This document shows positions 56,969 through 64,000 of a stretch of 64,000 nt of DNA, piece after piece. The notes below the pieces were generated by a model. It saw nothing but the letters and a program-made list of their open reading frames with translations, made no database searches and had not been told where the DNA came from. The position numbers and the translations under genes were made by a program. This DNA comes from Vibrio rhizosphaerae (GTDB lineage: Bacteria > Pseudomonadota > Gammaproteobacteria > Enterobacterales > Vibrionaceae): the NCBI RefSeq assembly GCF_024347095.1, contig NZ_AP024903.1, positions 2,418,001-2,482,000 on the forward strand, given 5' to 3'. Each line of letters begins with the position of its first letter. Within the stretch, counting starts at the first letter, position 1.

Positions 56969-58383
56969 TATTGTGCCCCTCCTGCCGCAGTTCCCTGATG
57001 GTCGGCACCCTGACGAACAAAGCGCCAAGGGTTATCCCGGAATGCATCGTAAGAGTCCTGCTCCGTAAAGAAATAGGTTTTCCCGCCAAAGGTATAACTA
57101 AACGGCGCATCCAAATTGGTCAGCGACTTGCCGTTGACCGGATCAACGACGGTCATTTTCACCACCTCGCTAAAATACTGGAGACCGGATTCAAGCATCG
57201 CTTTGCCAATGACGATCTCATTGTTCGTCAATGACCATTTTTCAATCGGAATCGGGTTACATCCGCCCGGATTACCAATCGACGGAATAAAAATATGTAC
57301 ACCACAGGCAAGACAGATCACTTGATCACCGTCCTGAATATACCCCGCATCGCCACACAACATGCAGGCATCCAGTACCACGCCAAACTTCATTTCACCG
57401 GGATAGCGATCGATGATGAAAAAGCGCACCACCTTACCGTCACTGGCAATCCATTGGTAACGGTGTAACTTGCCGTCTTTCAGGGTATCCGTAACCGGAA
57501 CATGAACCGCACCATCCGCGGCTAACTCAATCGTCTGTGCCGGTGAGCGTGTCGGGGGTTGAGATGCCACAGCATCCCAGTACAGTAAACTACAGAAAAT
57601 CATCACCAAACTAACCGCGAAACAGCTCGCCCGACGACGTTGAATATTCAGTTGTGCCTGAAGCTTACGCCTTGCAATTGGCTGCGGTTGCGACTTCACG
57701 GCTGCTTTGAATGGCCGGACATCACGCCAGACCATAATACTCAGAGGAATCAGACTCAGTGCCAGTACGCCATAGGCATACAACCAGAAGAAATTGGTCA
57801 CTTTTGAAACATAACTTAACAATCCCGGATATAGCGCGATCATCTGTAACTTCATACCAGCCAGTATCACCTCACCGGAAAGCGGTAGAATGGCCAGCAC
57901 AATCAAACAAAAGAAGAGACTTTTCTTAAAGCGCGGCGAGCGCTGTTCACACACCTTACCGATAAAAACGTGCGTCAAACCAATGAGCATAAATCCGAAC
58001 ATCAAAGCAGACGCATTCAGGATCAACTCGGTATTGATCACATTGGTCGCGCTCATCATGTCCAGTTTTGCCCCCCGCGCCCACATAAATGCCGCAAATG
58101 CCGTCACCAACGCCTGCCAGACCAGTAAAAACCGGGTCGGCCGGGAGACCATCAATCCATAGGTCAACAACAGCAGACAAATGATGATATAGGCACAGCC
58201 GGCGGAGAAAATGTAGACCTGACTGTAAGGCAACAACGTATAAGCACAAACCCCAGTGACAACGGGTAGCACAAACCACCAGAACCTTTGCTTATACGAC
58301 GTATTCGCACCAGACCAAAGCAAGCCGAACATGATCGCGGGGAGAAGAAAGTGGGAAAGAACCTGAGAAAGATAAAAACTCAT
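56968..58383 (-). CDS. DUF2318 membrane Fe-S protein with YHS-like tail
   Basis: A 471-residue protein: about seven to eight hydrophobic helices in the first 275 residues, then the DUF2318 domain with two CxxC pairs, CMLC at 340-343 and CLAC at 357-360, plus C375, a likely metal or Fe-S site facing the periplasm. Residues about 410-455 (VVDPVNGKSL, FGGKTYFFTEQDSYDAFRDN, PWRF) follow the YHS-domain pattern but lack both of its usual cysteines. Related proteins accompany P19 and FTR1 in Campylobacter (Cj1660, from memory). It probably passes electrons or metal between membrane and periplasm. Start 95 bases after the P19 gene; a weak hairpin lies in that gap. Confidence 0.88.
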   Translation of the reverse strand: MSFYLSQVLSHFLLPAIMFGLLWSGANTSYKQRFWWFVLPVVTGVCAYTLLPYSQVYIFSAGCAYIIICLLLLTYGLMVSRPTRFLLVWQALVTAFAAFMWARGAKLDMMSATNVINTELILNASALMFGFMLIGLTHVFIGKVCEQRSPRFKKSLFFCLIVLAILPLSGEVILAGMKLQMIALYPGLLSYVSKVTNFFWLYAYGVLALSLIPLSIMVWRDVRPFKAAVKSQPQPIARRKLQAQLNIQRRRASCFAVSLVMIFCSLLYWDAVASQPPTRSPAQTIELAADGAVHVPVTDTLKDGKLHRYQWIASDGKVVRFFIIDRYPGEMKFGVVLDACMLCGDAGYIQDGDQVICLACGVHIFIPSIGNPGGCNPIPIEKWSLTNNEIVIGKAMLESGLQYFSEVVKMTVVDPVNGKSLTNLDAPFSYTFGGKTYFFTEQDSYDAFRDNPWRFVRQGADHQGTAAGGAQ

Positions 58384-58478
58384 ACCAGCTCACATGATAA
58401 AATTTTTAGATGGCTTTAAAGTAAAGCAATGTAATGCAATGCCAAGCCACCTTTAATAACGCTCTGATTTTAAGGCGA

Positions 58479-58997
58479 TTAATTCAGACCGACATATTTA
58501 AATTTGTAAGTGACATCAAACGGTTTGTACCAACGGCCAACGCCAGTGGCTTCATCGGTATGACGCAGCAGACCACCTTTCGACGGCGGGTCAATATGGA
58601 AAGTCAGCTCATAATTTCCCACGCCCAACATTTTTACATTGGAACCATAGTGTGGACCATCCGAGGCAATCATCGGCATGAACGTCCCTTGCTGCGTCTT
58701 ACCCGTATCCAGATTCTTCATTTTGTAACTGATTGTCAGATACGGAATCCATTCACCCGCCGCAAAACCATTTTTGTTGCCTTTCAATGCATGGATATCG
58801 GCTTCAAGGTGAACATCCGCCTGAGAAGCGGCCATCATCATCCCTTGTGGTTCCATCGTCACAGGCTCCAGATAAACGGCAGCCAGTTCCATACCATTCA
58901 TTTCAACAGTCTCTCCTGCCGGGTGTTCACCCGCAGTCGCTGTGGTACCAAATGTCATTGCGGTCATCGCAACCGGGATTAAAAGTTTATTATTCAT
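58479..58997 (-). CDS. P19/Tp34-type periplasmic iron-binding protein
   Basis: Periplasmic Fe2+-binding protein of the P19/FetP/FtrA family, a dimeric Ig-like protein with adjacent copper and iron sites. It has 172 residues from the ATG at 58997 (AAGGAA eight bases upstream), a signal peptide (LLIPVAMTAMTFGTTATA) and family residues: MELAAVYLEPVTMEPQGMMM, ADVHLEADIHA (with the metal-binding E and H), DGPHYGSNVKMLG and FHIDPP. It lies 39 bases after the FTR1 gene. In Campylobacter and E. coli F11 the same pair takes up iron. Confidence 0.94.
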   Translation of the reverse strand: MNNKLLIPVAMTAMTFGTTATAGEHPAGETVEMNGMELAAVYLEPVTMEPQGMMMAASQADVHLEADIHALKGNKNGFAAGEWIPYLTISYKMKNLDTGKTQQGTFMPMIASDGPHYGSNVKMLGVGNYELTFHIDPPSKGGLLRHTDEATGVGRWYKPFDVTYKFKYVGLN

Positions 58998-59036
58998 GAA
59001 CATGATTCCTTCAATAAAGAGTTGTCACAGATTGAG

Positions 59037-60965
59037 TTACGCGGTTTGTTTCCCCTGCCGCTGAATCACGACCAATGCCAAAAGCGCCGCTGCGATGAGC
59101 ACGACTTGAGGAATTAACGTTTCAACATAAGGGTAAACCCCCAATAAACTGATTTGCGGAACGGCCTCTATGAGTGTCGGGTGAAATACTTTTGCTTCAA
59201 TGAGCTCTAAAACACCTTTACCGGCAAACACAAATGCCATCAGATACATAAATCCACCAGTAAAGATAAAGAAAGGTTTGAGTGGTAATTTCACGACGCT
59301 GTAACGCATCAAGAAAAAGAGAATCGCAAGGATAACAATGCCGACCGCGAGCCCGCTAAAGATCCCAATCAGTGCGTCTGATGAACCATCAGCACCGAGC
59401 GCATAATAGAAGAGCACGGTTTCTGCGCCTTCACGGTAGACAGCCAAAAAGCTGGCGAACCACAATCCGGCGACTGAACCTGTGGTAAGAGAACGGGATA
59501 ATTTATTTTCGAGATACTGTTTCCAATGGGTCGCCTCGACTTTTGACAACAACCAGTAGCTCATCATGAACAGCACCACCACAGCGATCAGCATGGTGAC
59601 GCCTTCGAGCATTTCACGACTGGCGCCGGCATTGGTAAATAACCACTGGAACAGTGCTGCGGTGATCAAACTCAATCCAATACCGACCATCACCGAATTT
59701 TTAATGATATAGAGTTTGTCGGTATGTTCGTTTTTCACCAGATAAGCGGTAATGGCAGCGACAATCAACAATGCTTCGAGCCCCTCACGGAGAATAATCG
59801 TCAGGCTGGCAATAAACATGGCCCAAATTCCCTGACCACTGCCGCTCAACATATTGGCACCTTGATCCAACGCCCGGCTCAATGCCTGTTGTTGTGCCTG
59901 AATTTCAGGCAGTTCAGCCCCTGCTTTCATCAAACTCACAAGACGGGTGAAATAGCCTTCCAGTTCAGATTTAAGCGCACTATCCCGGGCACCGACGGCA
60001 TTCTCCATCCCAGTGGATTCAAAGCGATCGAAATATGTATCCTGAACGGCCATCATCGCCTCAGTCACCTGACCTTGCCTGTAGCGCTCAATGGCCTGAG
60101 CGATAGCCGCGTCAATCCCGGTAATCACCGATTGCCAGTTTTGCTGCGTGACTGAATGATCATCTTCCTGAGCCTGTTGCTGATCATCCCTTGTCGCAGG
60201 CAAACCGGGAAGCTCATCTTTCAGGCCTTGCGTCAGCGTGGCAACCTGATAACCAAATGCGACTAAATTTTGCATTGTGTATGATTTGTGCGCCACATCG
60301 ATCATGGCTTTGAACATGTCATTATATTGCGCCGCTTTTGCTCCGGAACGATTCAGACGGATCGCAGTTTCCAGATCAGAGTTTTTATACGCCTCGAACT
60401 GTGCCTGTCGTATCAGCTTCGCAGCTGCTTCTCGTTTTTCCTGCTTTGCCTCGGCGGTTTCCGCCTGAGCAGAGGTGCGATAACTGGCCAGCCCTTGATT
60501 GACCAAACGTTCGATGGTCAAGACTTGCTCTCGCCAGTAAGGGAGAATTGATGCCTGATGAATGTCCGCCGTTTCGGCAACCAGCTGGGTCCCTGATTCG
60601 AGAATAGAAGGAACCGATGCAATTTGAGTTTTAAGCCAGTCTACATTTGTCTTCACGTCATCGATCGACGCCTGATTGCCAATCATTTTCCGGATCTCAC
60701 CGAATTTGGCTTCCAACTGATACGCATATTGCCGGGAATAATTAATTCGGATTGGGCCTTCCAGACTTTCAAACACTTCAAAATATGCCATTTGCACCGT
60801 GTTCTTCGCTTGAGCGGCATCACCTGATGTATAAAGCTCCACGGTTTTATCCAAACGAGCATTGATATCATCAGCAGCGGCCTGATAATCAAGCACGGCG
60901 GCAAAAACAGAGTAATTAAAGGTAAAAATCGTAGTAATAATGAAAAGCTTTATCAGCCTTGACAT
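59037..60965 (-). CDS. FTR1-family iron permease with periplasmic domain
   Basis: An inner-membrane iron permease, 642 residues from the ATG at 60965 (AGGAAA upstream). A signal peptide (LFIITTIFTFNYSVFA) is followed by a periplasmic domain of about 350 residues that seems to contain two related helical units (VQMAYFEVFESLEG near 58-71 and VQDTYFDRFESTGME near 307-321). The FTR1 membrane part has both iron-binding REXXE motifs: REGLE at 393-397 and REGAE at 511-515. This build matches FetM/FtrC-type permeases, not EfeU, which lacks the long domain. First gene of the operon, under a Fur-type promoter. Confidence 0.95.
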   Translation of the reverse strand: MSRLIKLFIITTIFTFNYSVFAAVLDYQAAADDINARLDKTVELYTSGDAAQAKNTVQMAYFEVFESLEGPIRINYSRQYAYQLEAKFGEIRKMIGNQASIDDVKTNVDWLKTQIASVPSILESGTQLVAETADIHQASILPYWREQVLTIERLVNQGLASYRTSAQAETAEAKQEKREAAAKLIRQAQFEAYKNSDLETAIRLNRSGAKAAQYNDMFKAMIDVAHKSYTMQNLVAFGYQVATLTQGLKDELPGLPATRDDQQQAQEDDHSVTQQNWQSVITGIDAAIAQAIERYRQGQVTEAMMAVQDTYFDRFESTGMENAVGARDSALKSELEGYFTRLVSLMKAGAELPEIQAQQQALSRALDQGANMLSGSGQGIWAMFIASLTIILREGLEALLIVAAITAYLVKNEHTDKLYIIKNSVMVGIGLSLITAALFQWLFTNAGASREMLEGVTMLIAVVVLFMMSYWLLSKVEATHWKQYLENKLSRSLTTGSVAGLWFASFLAVYREGAETVLFYYALGADGSSDALIGIFSGLAVGIVILAILFFLMRYSVVKLPLKPFFIFTGGFMYLMAFVFAGKGVLELIEAKVFHPTLIEAVPQISLLGVYPYVETLIPQVVLIAAALLALVVIQRQGKQTA

Positions 60966-61000
60966 GACAAATTTCCTGCGAGACCACACTGCAAATAAAA

Positions 61001-61029
61001 ATACTAACGAAAATAATTATCATTAGCAA
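61001..61029 (-). promoter_or_regulatory. Fur-controlled promoter of the iron operon
   Basis: On the minus strand the -35 TTGCTA (61024-61029), a 17-base spacer and the -10 TAGTAT (61001-61006). The Fur box GCTAATGATAATTATTTTC (61009-61027) fills the spacer and matches 16 of the 19 consensus positions. Bound Fur would cover the polymerase site. The FTR1 start lies 36 bases downstream of the -10. Confidence 0.88.
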
Positions 61030-61408
61030 CGGAAAAGTTTTGTTACATCTGAATATTCTATTGAGAAGATGAATACAAAGAGGATGAAATAATCTTAACT
61101 TATTGTTTATCCGTACAGTTCATTCGGGCTGAGCTCTGAAGCTGACATTCATAGCAAAATCATAGCTGCGCCCTTCTGAACCGGGGATGAACTCAAAAGT
61201 GACAAAAGCCAGAACACTCTGGCTTTTCGGCTTGCGTATGATCGCCCCACAACTCAGGATCACCATCAACCCATTGGTGCCATGAATATCAATTCATGCA
61301 TGACCCACGCCGCCTCAGAAAGGGTTGATTAAATGAGTCATAAACCATTATGGATGATGTTGATTTTCATACAGTAAAGCGCGGCTAAACCGTCTGCGTC
61401 TGCTCGCA
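61030..61408. other. 379-base region without a gene, holding one strong hairpin
   Basis: No coding frame that I can support. A perfect 10-bp stem AAAAGCCAGA/TCTGGCTTTT with an ACAC loop lies at 61204-61227; it looks like a bidirectional terminator and ends about 180 bases beyond the winged-helix gene stop. The stretch from the Fur box to this hairpin (about 180 bases) could encode a small RNA, but I see no promoter pair on the plus strand to support one. Confidence 0.5.
61204..61227. terminator. bidirectional terminator-like hairpin
   Basis: Perfect 10-bp stem (61204-61213 with 61218-61227) and a 4-base loop, with four T inside the stem end on both strands. The nearest gene able to use it is the winged-helix gene on the minus strand. 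Confidence 0.65.
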
Positions 61409-61696
61409 CTAAAGGGATTTCCCCAGACTGGCAGCGATATCATCCTGACGTTCAACAATCCACTGACTATCAAAGGGGCCCCAATCGGATAACCGATAGT
61501 ACCCGTCATTGTGTCGTCTTCCGTCTTGGATAAACATAAGCTGAATACCTATCGCCGGTAATGCTTTCAACACATCCTGAATTGTGCGACGAGGCCACCC
61601 GGTATGTTCAATTAATCGGGGGACATTTGGCCTGTCTAAATTTTCAACCAAGTAAGCTAAATAAAGCCTTCTTGCAAAAACAGGACTCAATTCCAT
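61409..61696 (-). CDS. small winged-helix DNA-binding protein
   Basis: A 95-residue protein with a winged helix-turn-helix pattern: RRLYLAYLVENLDRPNVPRL (helix 1-2), the likely recognition helix TGWPRRTIQDVLKALPAIGI, and a wing around FIQDGRRHNDGYYRLSDWG. The ATG at 61696 has a near-perfect AGGAGG site; the GTG two codons earlier is not needed. Vibrios carry similar small proteins near dapE, as I recall, with no assigned role. It may be a local regulator; its target is unknown. Confidence 0.8.
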   Translation of the reverse strand: MELSPVFARRLYLAYLVENLDRPNVPRLIEHTGWPRRTIQDVLKALPAIGIQLMFIQDGRRHNDGYYRLSDWGPFDSQWIVERQDDIAASLGKSL

Positions 61697-61899
61697 TGAC
61701 ACCTCCTATTCACGTGCCAATCCATTATTTCGGTTTTCACATAAAGAGTGTTGCGTTCGATCAATAACTTCATTTTTATCTGTCACTCGATGAATAAAAT
61801 TCACCGATATCAATCCAGCTAACGATAAATCGCAACTTTGTCAGCACACGCACTTCCTGCTACGATGCGGTCACAGCCTTCTCTAATTTGAGGAATCAT

Positions 61900-62247
61900 A
61901 TGATCATTACGCTTTATGGCATCCCCAACTGCGATACAATCAAAAAAGCACGCCGGTGGTTAGATGCTGAAAATATCGAATATCGTTTTCATGATTTTCG
62001 TAAAGATGGCATCCACGCTGAGCTGGTTGAGGAATTTTGTCAGCATTTAGGATGGGACAATGTTGTCAATAAACGGGGCACAACCTACAGACAACTGACG
62101 CAAGCACAAAAAGACGGCTTGAGCAGTACAACCGTGATTCCCCTGTTAGTTGAGTATCCGGCGATGATTAAACGGCCGGTTTTGGTGGTAGACAAAACTT
62201 TCCACCTTGGTTTTTCTCCTGAACAATACTCTGAGATATTTGCATAG
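61900..62247 (+). CDS. ArsC/Spx-like reductase family protein (YffB type)
   Basis: A 115-residue thioredoxin-fold protein of the ArsC family. [20 protein letters not shown] has a single cysteine at position 11 in the CxxS/T place (C-D-T), and the end reads [21 protein letters not shown]. coli YffB, next to dapE, belongs to this group; arsenate reduction has not been shown for it, and a glutathione-dependent thiol reductase is the usual guess. The ATG at 61900 has GAGGAA upstream. It is 14 bases from dapE. Confidence 0.92.
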   Translation: MIITLYGIPNCDTIKKARRWLDAENIEYRFHDFRKDGIHAELVEEFCQHLGWDNVVNKRGTTYRQLTQAQKDGLSSTTVIPLLVEYPAMIKRPVLVVDKTFHLGFSPEQYSEIFA

Positions 62248-62261
62248 AAAGGAACAAATGG

Positions 62262-63398
62262 ATGAGCGACAGTCCGGTACTCGCCCTTGCTAAAGAATTA
62301 ATTAGTCGTCGTTCGGTTACACCGGAAGACGCAGGATGCCAAGACTTAATGATAGAACGGCTCAAAGCGCTTGGCTTTGACGTTGAAATCATGGTTTTTG
62401 AAGATACCACTAACTTCTGGGCACGACGCGGCACGCAAGCACCGCTATTTGCCTTTGCCGGTCATACGGATGTAGTGCCGGCCGGAAAAGCAGAATTATG
62501 GCACACGCCCCCGTTTGAACCGACGATCATCGATGACTATCTGCATGGGCGTGGCGCAGCCGATATGAAAGGGTCTCTCGCCTGTATGATCGTTGCCGTT
62601 GAACGCTTTATTGCAGCAAATCCGGATCATCAAGGTTCGATCGCATTTCTGATTACGTCTGATGAAGAAGGGCCATTCATTAATGGGACAACCCGAGTGG
62701 TCGACACCTTGATGGCCCGTGATGAAATCATTGATATGTGTATTGTTGGGGAACCTTCCAGCACGCATTCAGTGGGTGATGTGGTCAAAAATGGGCGCCG
62801 GGGCTCCCTGACGGGTGATCTGGTTGTGAAAGGGATTCAAGGTCATGTCGCCTATCCTCATTTAGCCAATAATCCGGTTCATCAGGCATTACCCGCATTA
62901 ACCGAACTCGCCGCGATTCAATGGGATGAAGGAAATGCATTTTTCCCGCCGACAAGCTTTCAGATTCCCAATTTACAAGCGGGAACCGGTGCCTCTAATG
63001 TGATTCCGGGTGAATTCCATGTCCAGTTTAACTTCCGTTACAGTACCGAACTGACAGCAGAAGAAATTCAGCGTCGCGTTCATTCCACCTTTGATGCGCA
63101 TGGTCTGGATTATGATCTGCAATGGACCTTGAATGGCAAACCGTTTTTAACGGATGCCGGTAGCCTTGTGGAAGCCGTCACCCAGTCGGTCAGTCAGGTG
63201 AACCATAAAGAACCTGCATTACTCACCACCGGCGGAACATCCGACGGCCGGTTCATCGCTCAGATGGGTGCTCAGGTGGTTGAACTCGGCCCGGTCAATG
63301 CAACCATCCACAAAGTTAATGAATGTGTCAGTATTCCCGATCTTGAGAAACTGACAGATATGTATCAACACATATTGAACAACTTATTGGCCCGATAA
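62262..63398 (+). CDS. dapE: succinyl-diaminopimelate desuccinylase
   Basis: Hydrolyses N-succinyl-LL-diaminopimelate in lysine and peptidoglycan synthesis; a di-zinc M20 peptidase-family enzyme. The 378 residues match the family (375 in E. coli). Metal and catalytic residues are visible in [11 protein letters not shown] (H), [13 protein letters not shown] (D), [12 protein letters not shown] (catalytic and metal glutamates) and the C-terminal [13 protein letters not shown] (H). It follows the ArsC-like gene and is followed one base later by the M15 peptidase gene, so the three probably form an operon. Confidence 0.98.
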   Translation: MSDSPVLALAKELISRRSVTPEDAGCQDLMIERLKALGFDVEIMVFEDTTNFWARRGTQAPLFAFAGHTDVVPAGKAELWHTPPFEPTIIDDYLHGRGAADMKGSLACMIVAVERFIAANPDHQGSIAFLITSDEEGPFINGTTRVVDTLMARDEIIDMCIVGEPSSTHSVGDVVKNGRRGSLTGDLVVKGIQGHVAYPHLANNPVHQALPALTELAAIQWDEGNAFFPPTSFQIPNLQAGTGASNVIPGEFHVQFNFRYSTELTAEEIQRRVHSTFDAHGLDYDLQWTLNGKPFLTDAGSLVEAVTQSVSQVNHKEPALLTTGGTSDGRFIAQMGAQVVELGPVNATIHKVNECVSIPDLEKLTDMYQHILNNLLAR

Positions 63399-63399
63399 T

Positions 63400-64000
63400 A
63401 TGACCCCTGAGCAATTAACCGGAAAAAGTGAGCAACACCTGCAAACCTGCCTTGTTGATGCGAAAAACTTCCTGATCCATCAGGCCGTCGCTGAAGATTT
63501 TTTGGCCTTGAAAGAAGCTGCAAACCAAGCCGGGTTCCATTTGCAGATTGCCAGCGGATTCCGTGATTTCCAGAGACAACTGTCGATCTGGAATCTCAAA
63601 TTCTCAGGAGAACGCCCACTGCTCGACTCACAGAGTCGGCCGCTCGATACGTCACATATGCCAGAGCGAGAAAAAGTTCTGGCTATTTTACGCTGGTCAG
63701 CGCTGCCCGGAGCCAGTCGGCATCATTGGGGGACCGACTTTGATGTGTATGATAAAAATGCGCTCCCTGAAAATGAAGCGCTACGTTTGGAGCCGTGGGA
63801 ATATCAATCCGGTCATCAGGCGCAATTTTCAGCATGGTTAACCAAACATCTTCCCCGGTTCGGTTTTTTTCTACCATATCAGCGGGATCGGGGCGGTGTG
63901 TCAATCGAGCCCTGGCATATCAGTCATCACCGGGTTGCAACACAATGTCTGAATCAGATGTCACCTGAGATCATTCTTGATGCACTGGCTGATGAACCGA
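63400..64000 (+). CDS. M15 family metallopeptidase, D-Ala-D-Ala carboxypeptidase type (3' end outside window)
   Basis: The frame starts at the ATG of 63400-63402, one base after the dapE stop, and is still open at the window edge after 200 codons. The M15B signature is clear: FHLQIASGFRDFQRQL, then the zinc-binding ASRHHWGTDFDVYD (HxxxxxxD pattern, here H-W-G-T-D-F-D) and the catalytic EPWHISHH. Family members (VanY, LdcB) trim peptidoglycan peptides, which suits the link to dapE. No signal peptide is evident at the N terminus; a cytoplasmic role in muropeptide recycling is possible. The C terminus is not seen. Confidence 0.9.
   Translation, partial: MTPEQLTGKSEQHLQTCLVDAKNFLIHQAVAEDFLALKEAANQAGFHLQIASGFRDFQRQLSIWNLKFSGERPLLDSQSRPLDTSHMPEREKVLAILRWSALPGASRHHWGTDFDVYDKNALPENEALRLEPWEYQSGHQAQFSAWLTKHLPRFGFFLPYQRDRGGVSIEPWHISHHRVATQCLNQMSPEIILDALADEP

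Noticed and set aside
58384..58478. A terminator or new promoter between the P19 and DUF2318 genes
   Set aside because: The possible stem (GGTGGCTT with AAGCCATC) has a wobble pair, a loop of about 30 bases and only a weak T-rich tail; too poor to split the operon.
50951..60965. The cluster as an EfeUOB system
   Set aside because: No EfeO (M75 domain) is present, the permease has a long FetM-like periplasmic domain, and the DyP protein lacks a secretion signal.

Overview
The window is chromosomal DNA of a gammaproteobacterium, almost certainly a Vibrio. The clues are a polar-flagellum cluster with the FlrA/FlrB/FlrC regulators, FlaI and FlaG, three tandem flagellins, a seqA-pgm pair, a pdxB-asd pair, and a gene order that, as far as I remember it, follows the large chromosome of V. 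cholerae. I cannot name the species. No tRNA, rRNA or CRISPR array was seen.

Layout. (1) 1-7300: central carbon metabolism. The 5' part of sucA (running off the left edge) and sdhBADC lie on the minus strand; gltA diverges from them. A UUCG-capped hairpin lies between sdhB and sucA, and an ArcA-like repeat and promoters lie between sdhC and gltA. (2) 7300-20060: housekeeping genes: a Nif3-like protein, DUF1853, a VOC protein, pgm, seqA, ybfF, fldA, fur, asd, pdxB, fabB and mnmC, with clear intrinsic terminators. (3) 20078-20781: an IS200-type element whose tnpA ribosome binding site is buried in a long-range hairpin. (4) 20790-25424: an FMN reductase, yfcL, epmC, aroC, prmB and smrB. (5) 25489-50832: about 25 kb of flagellar genes, all on the minus strand: fliE to flhB (export apparatus, MS ring, C ring, hook length control), flrABC, fliS-flaI-fliD-flaG and three flagellins. 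I found sigma-54 type promoters before flrB, fliE and fliK, and sigma-28 type promoters with exact 11-base spacing before each flagellin. (6) 50951-61030: a DyP peroxidase, then a nine-gene iron-uptake operon. (7) 61409-64000: a winged-helix protein, an ArsC-like protein, dapE and the start of an M15 peptidase.

The most interesting region is 52023-61029. Transcription starts at a promoter whose -10/-35 spacer is a Fur box and runs through an FTR1 permease, a P19-type periplasmic iron protein, a DUF2318 membrane Fe-S protein with a cysteine-free YHS-like tail, two MacB/FtsX-like permeases, their ATPase, a TlpA-like thiol lipoprotein, a PCu(A)C copper chaperone with the complete ligand motif, and an orphan NqrC homologue. 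The NqrC homologue is a lipoprotein and carries the D-G-L-S-G-A-T flavinylation motif. The first seven genes match the known P19/FTR1 iron systems (Campylobacter, FetMP, FtrABCD types). Joining them to an NqrC-type flavoprotein and a copper chaperone suggests a periplasmic electron-transfer branch for iron uptake that I do not know to have been described. Fur itself is encoded in the same window.
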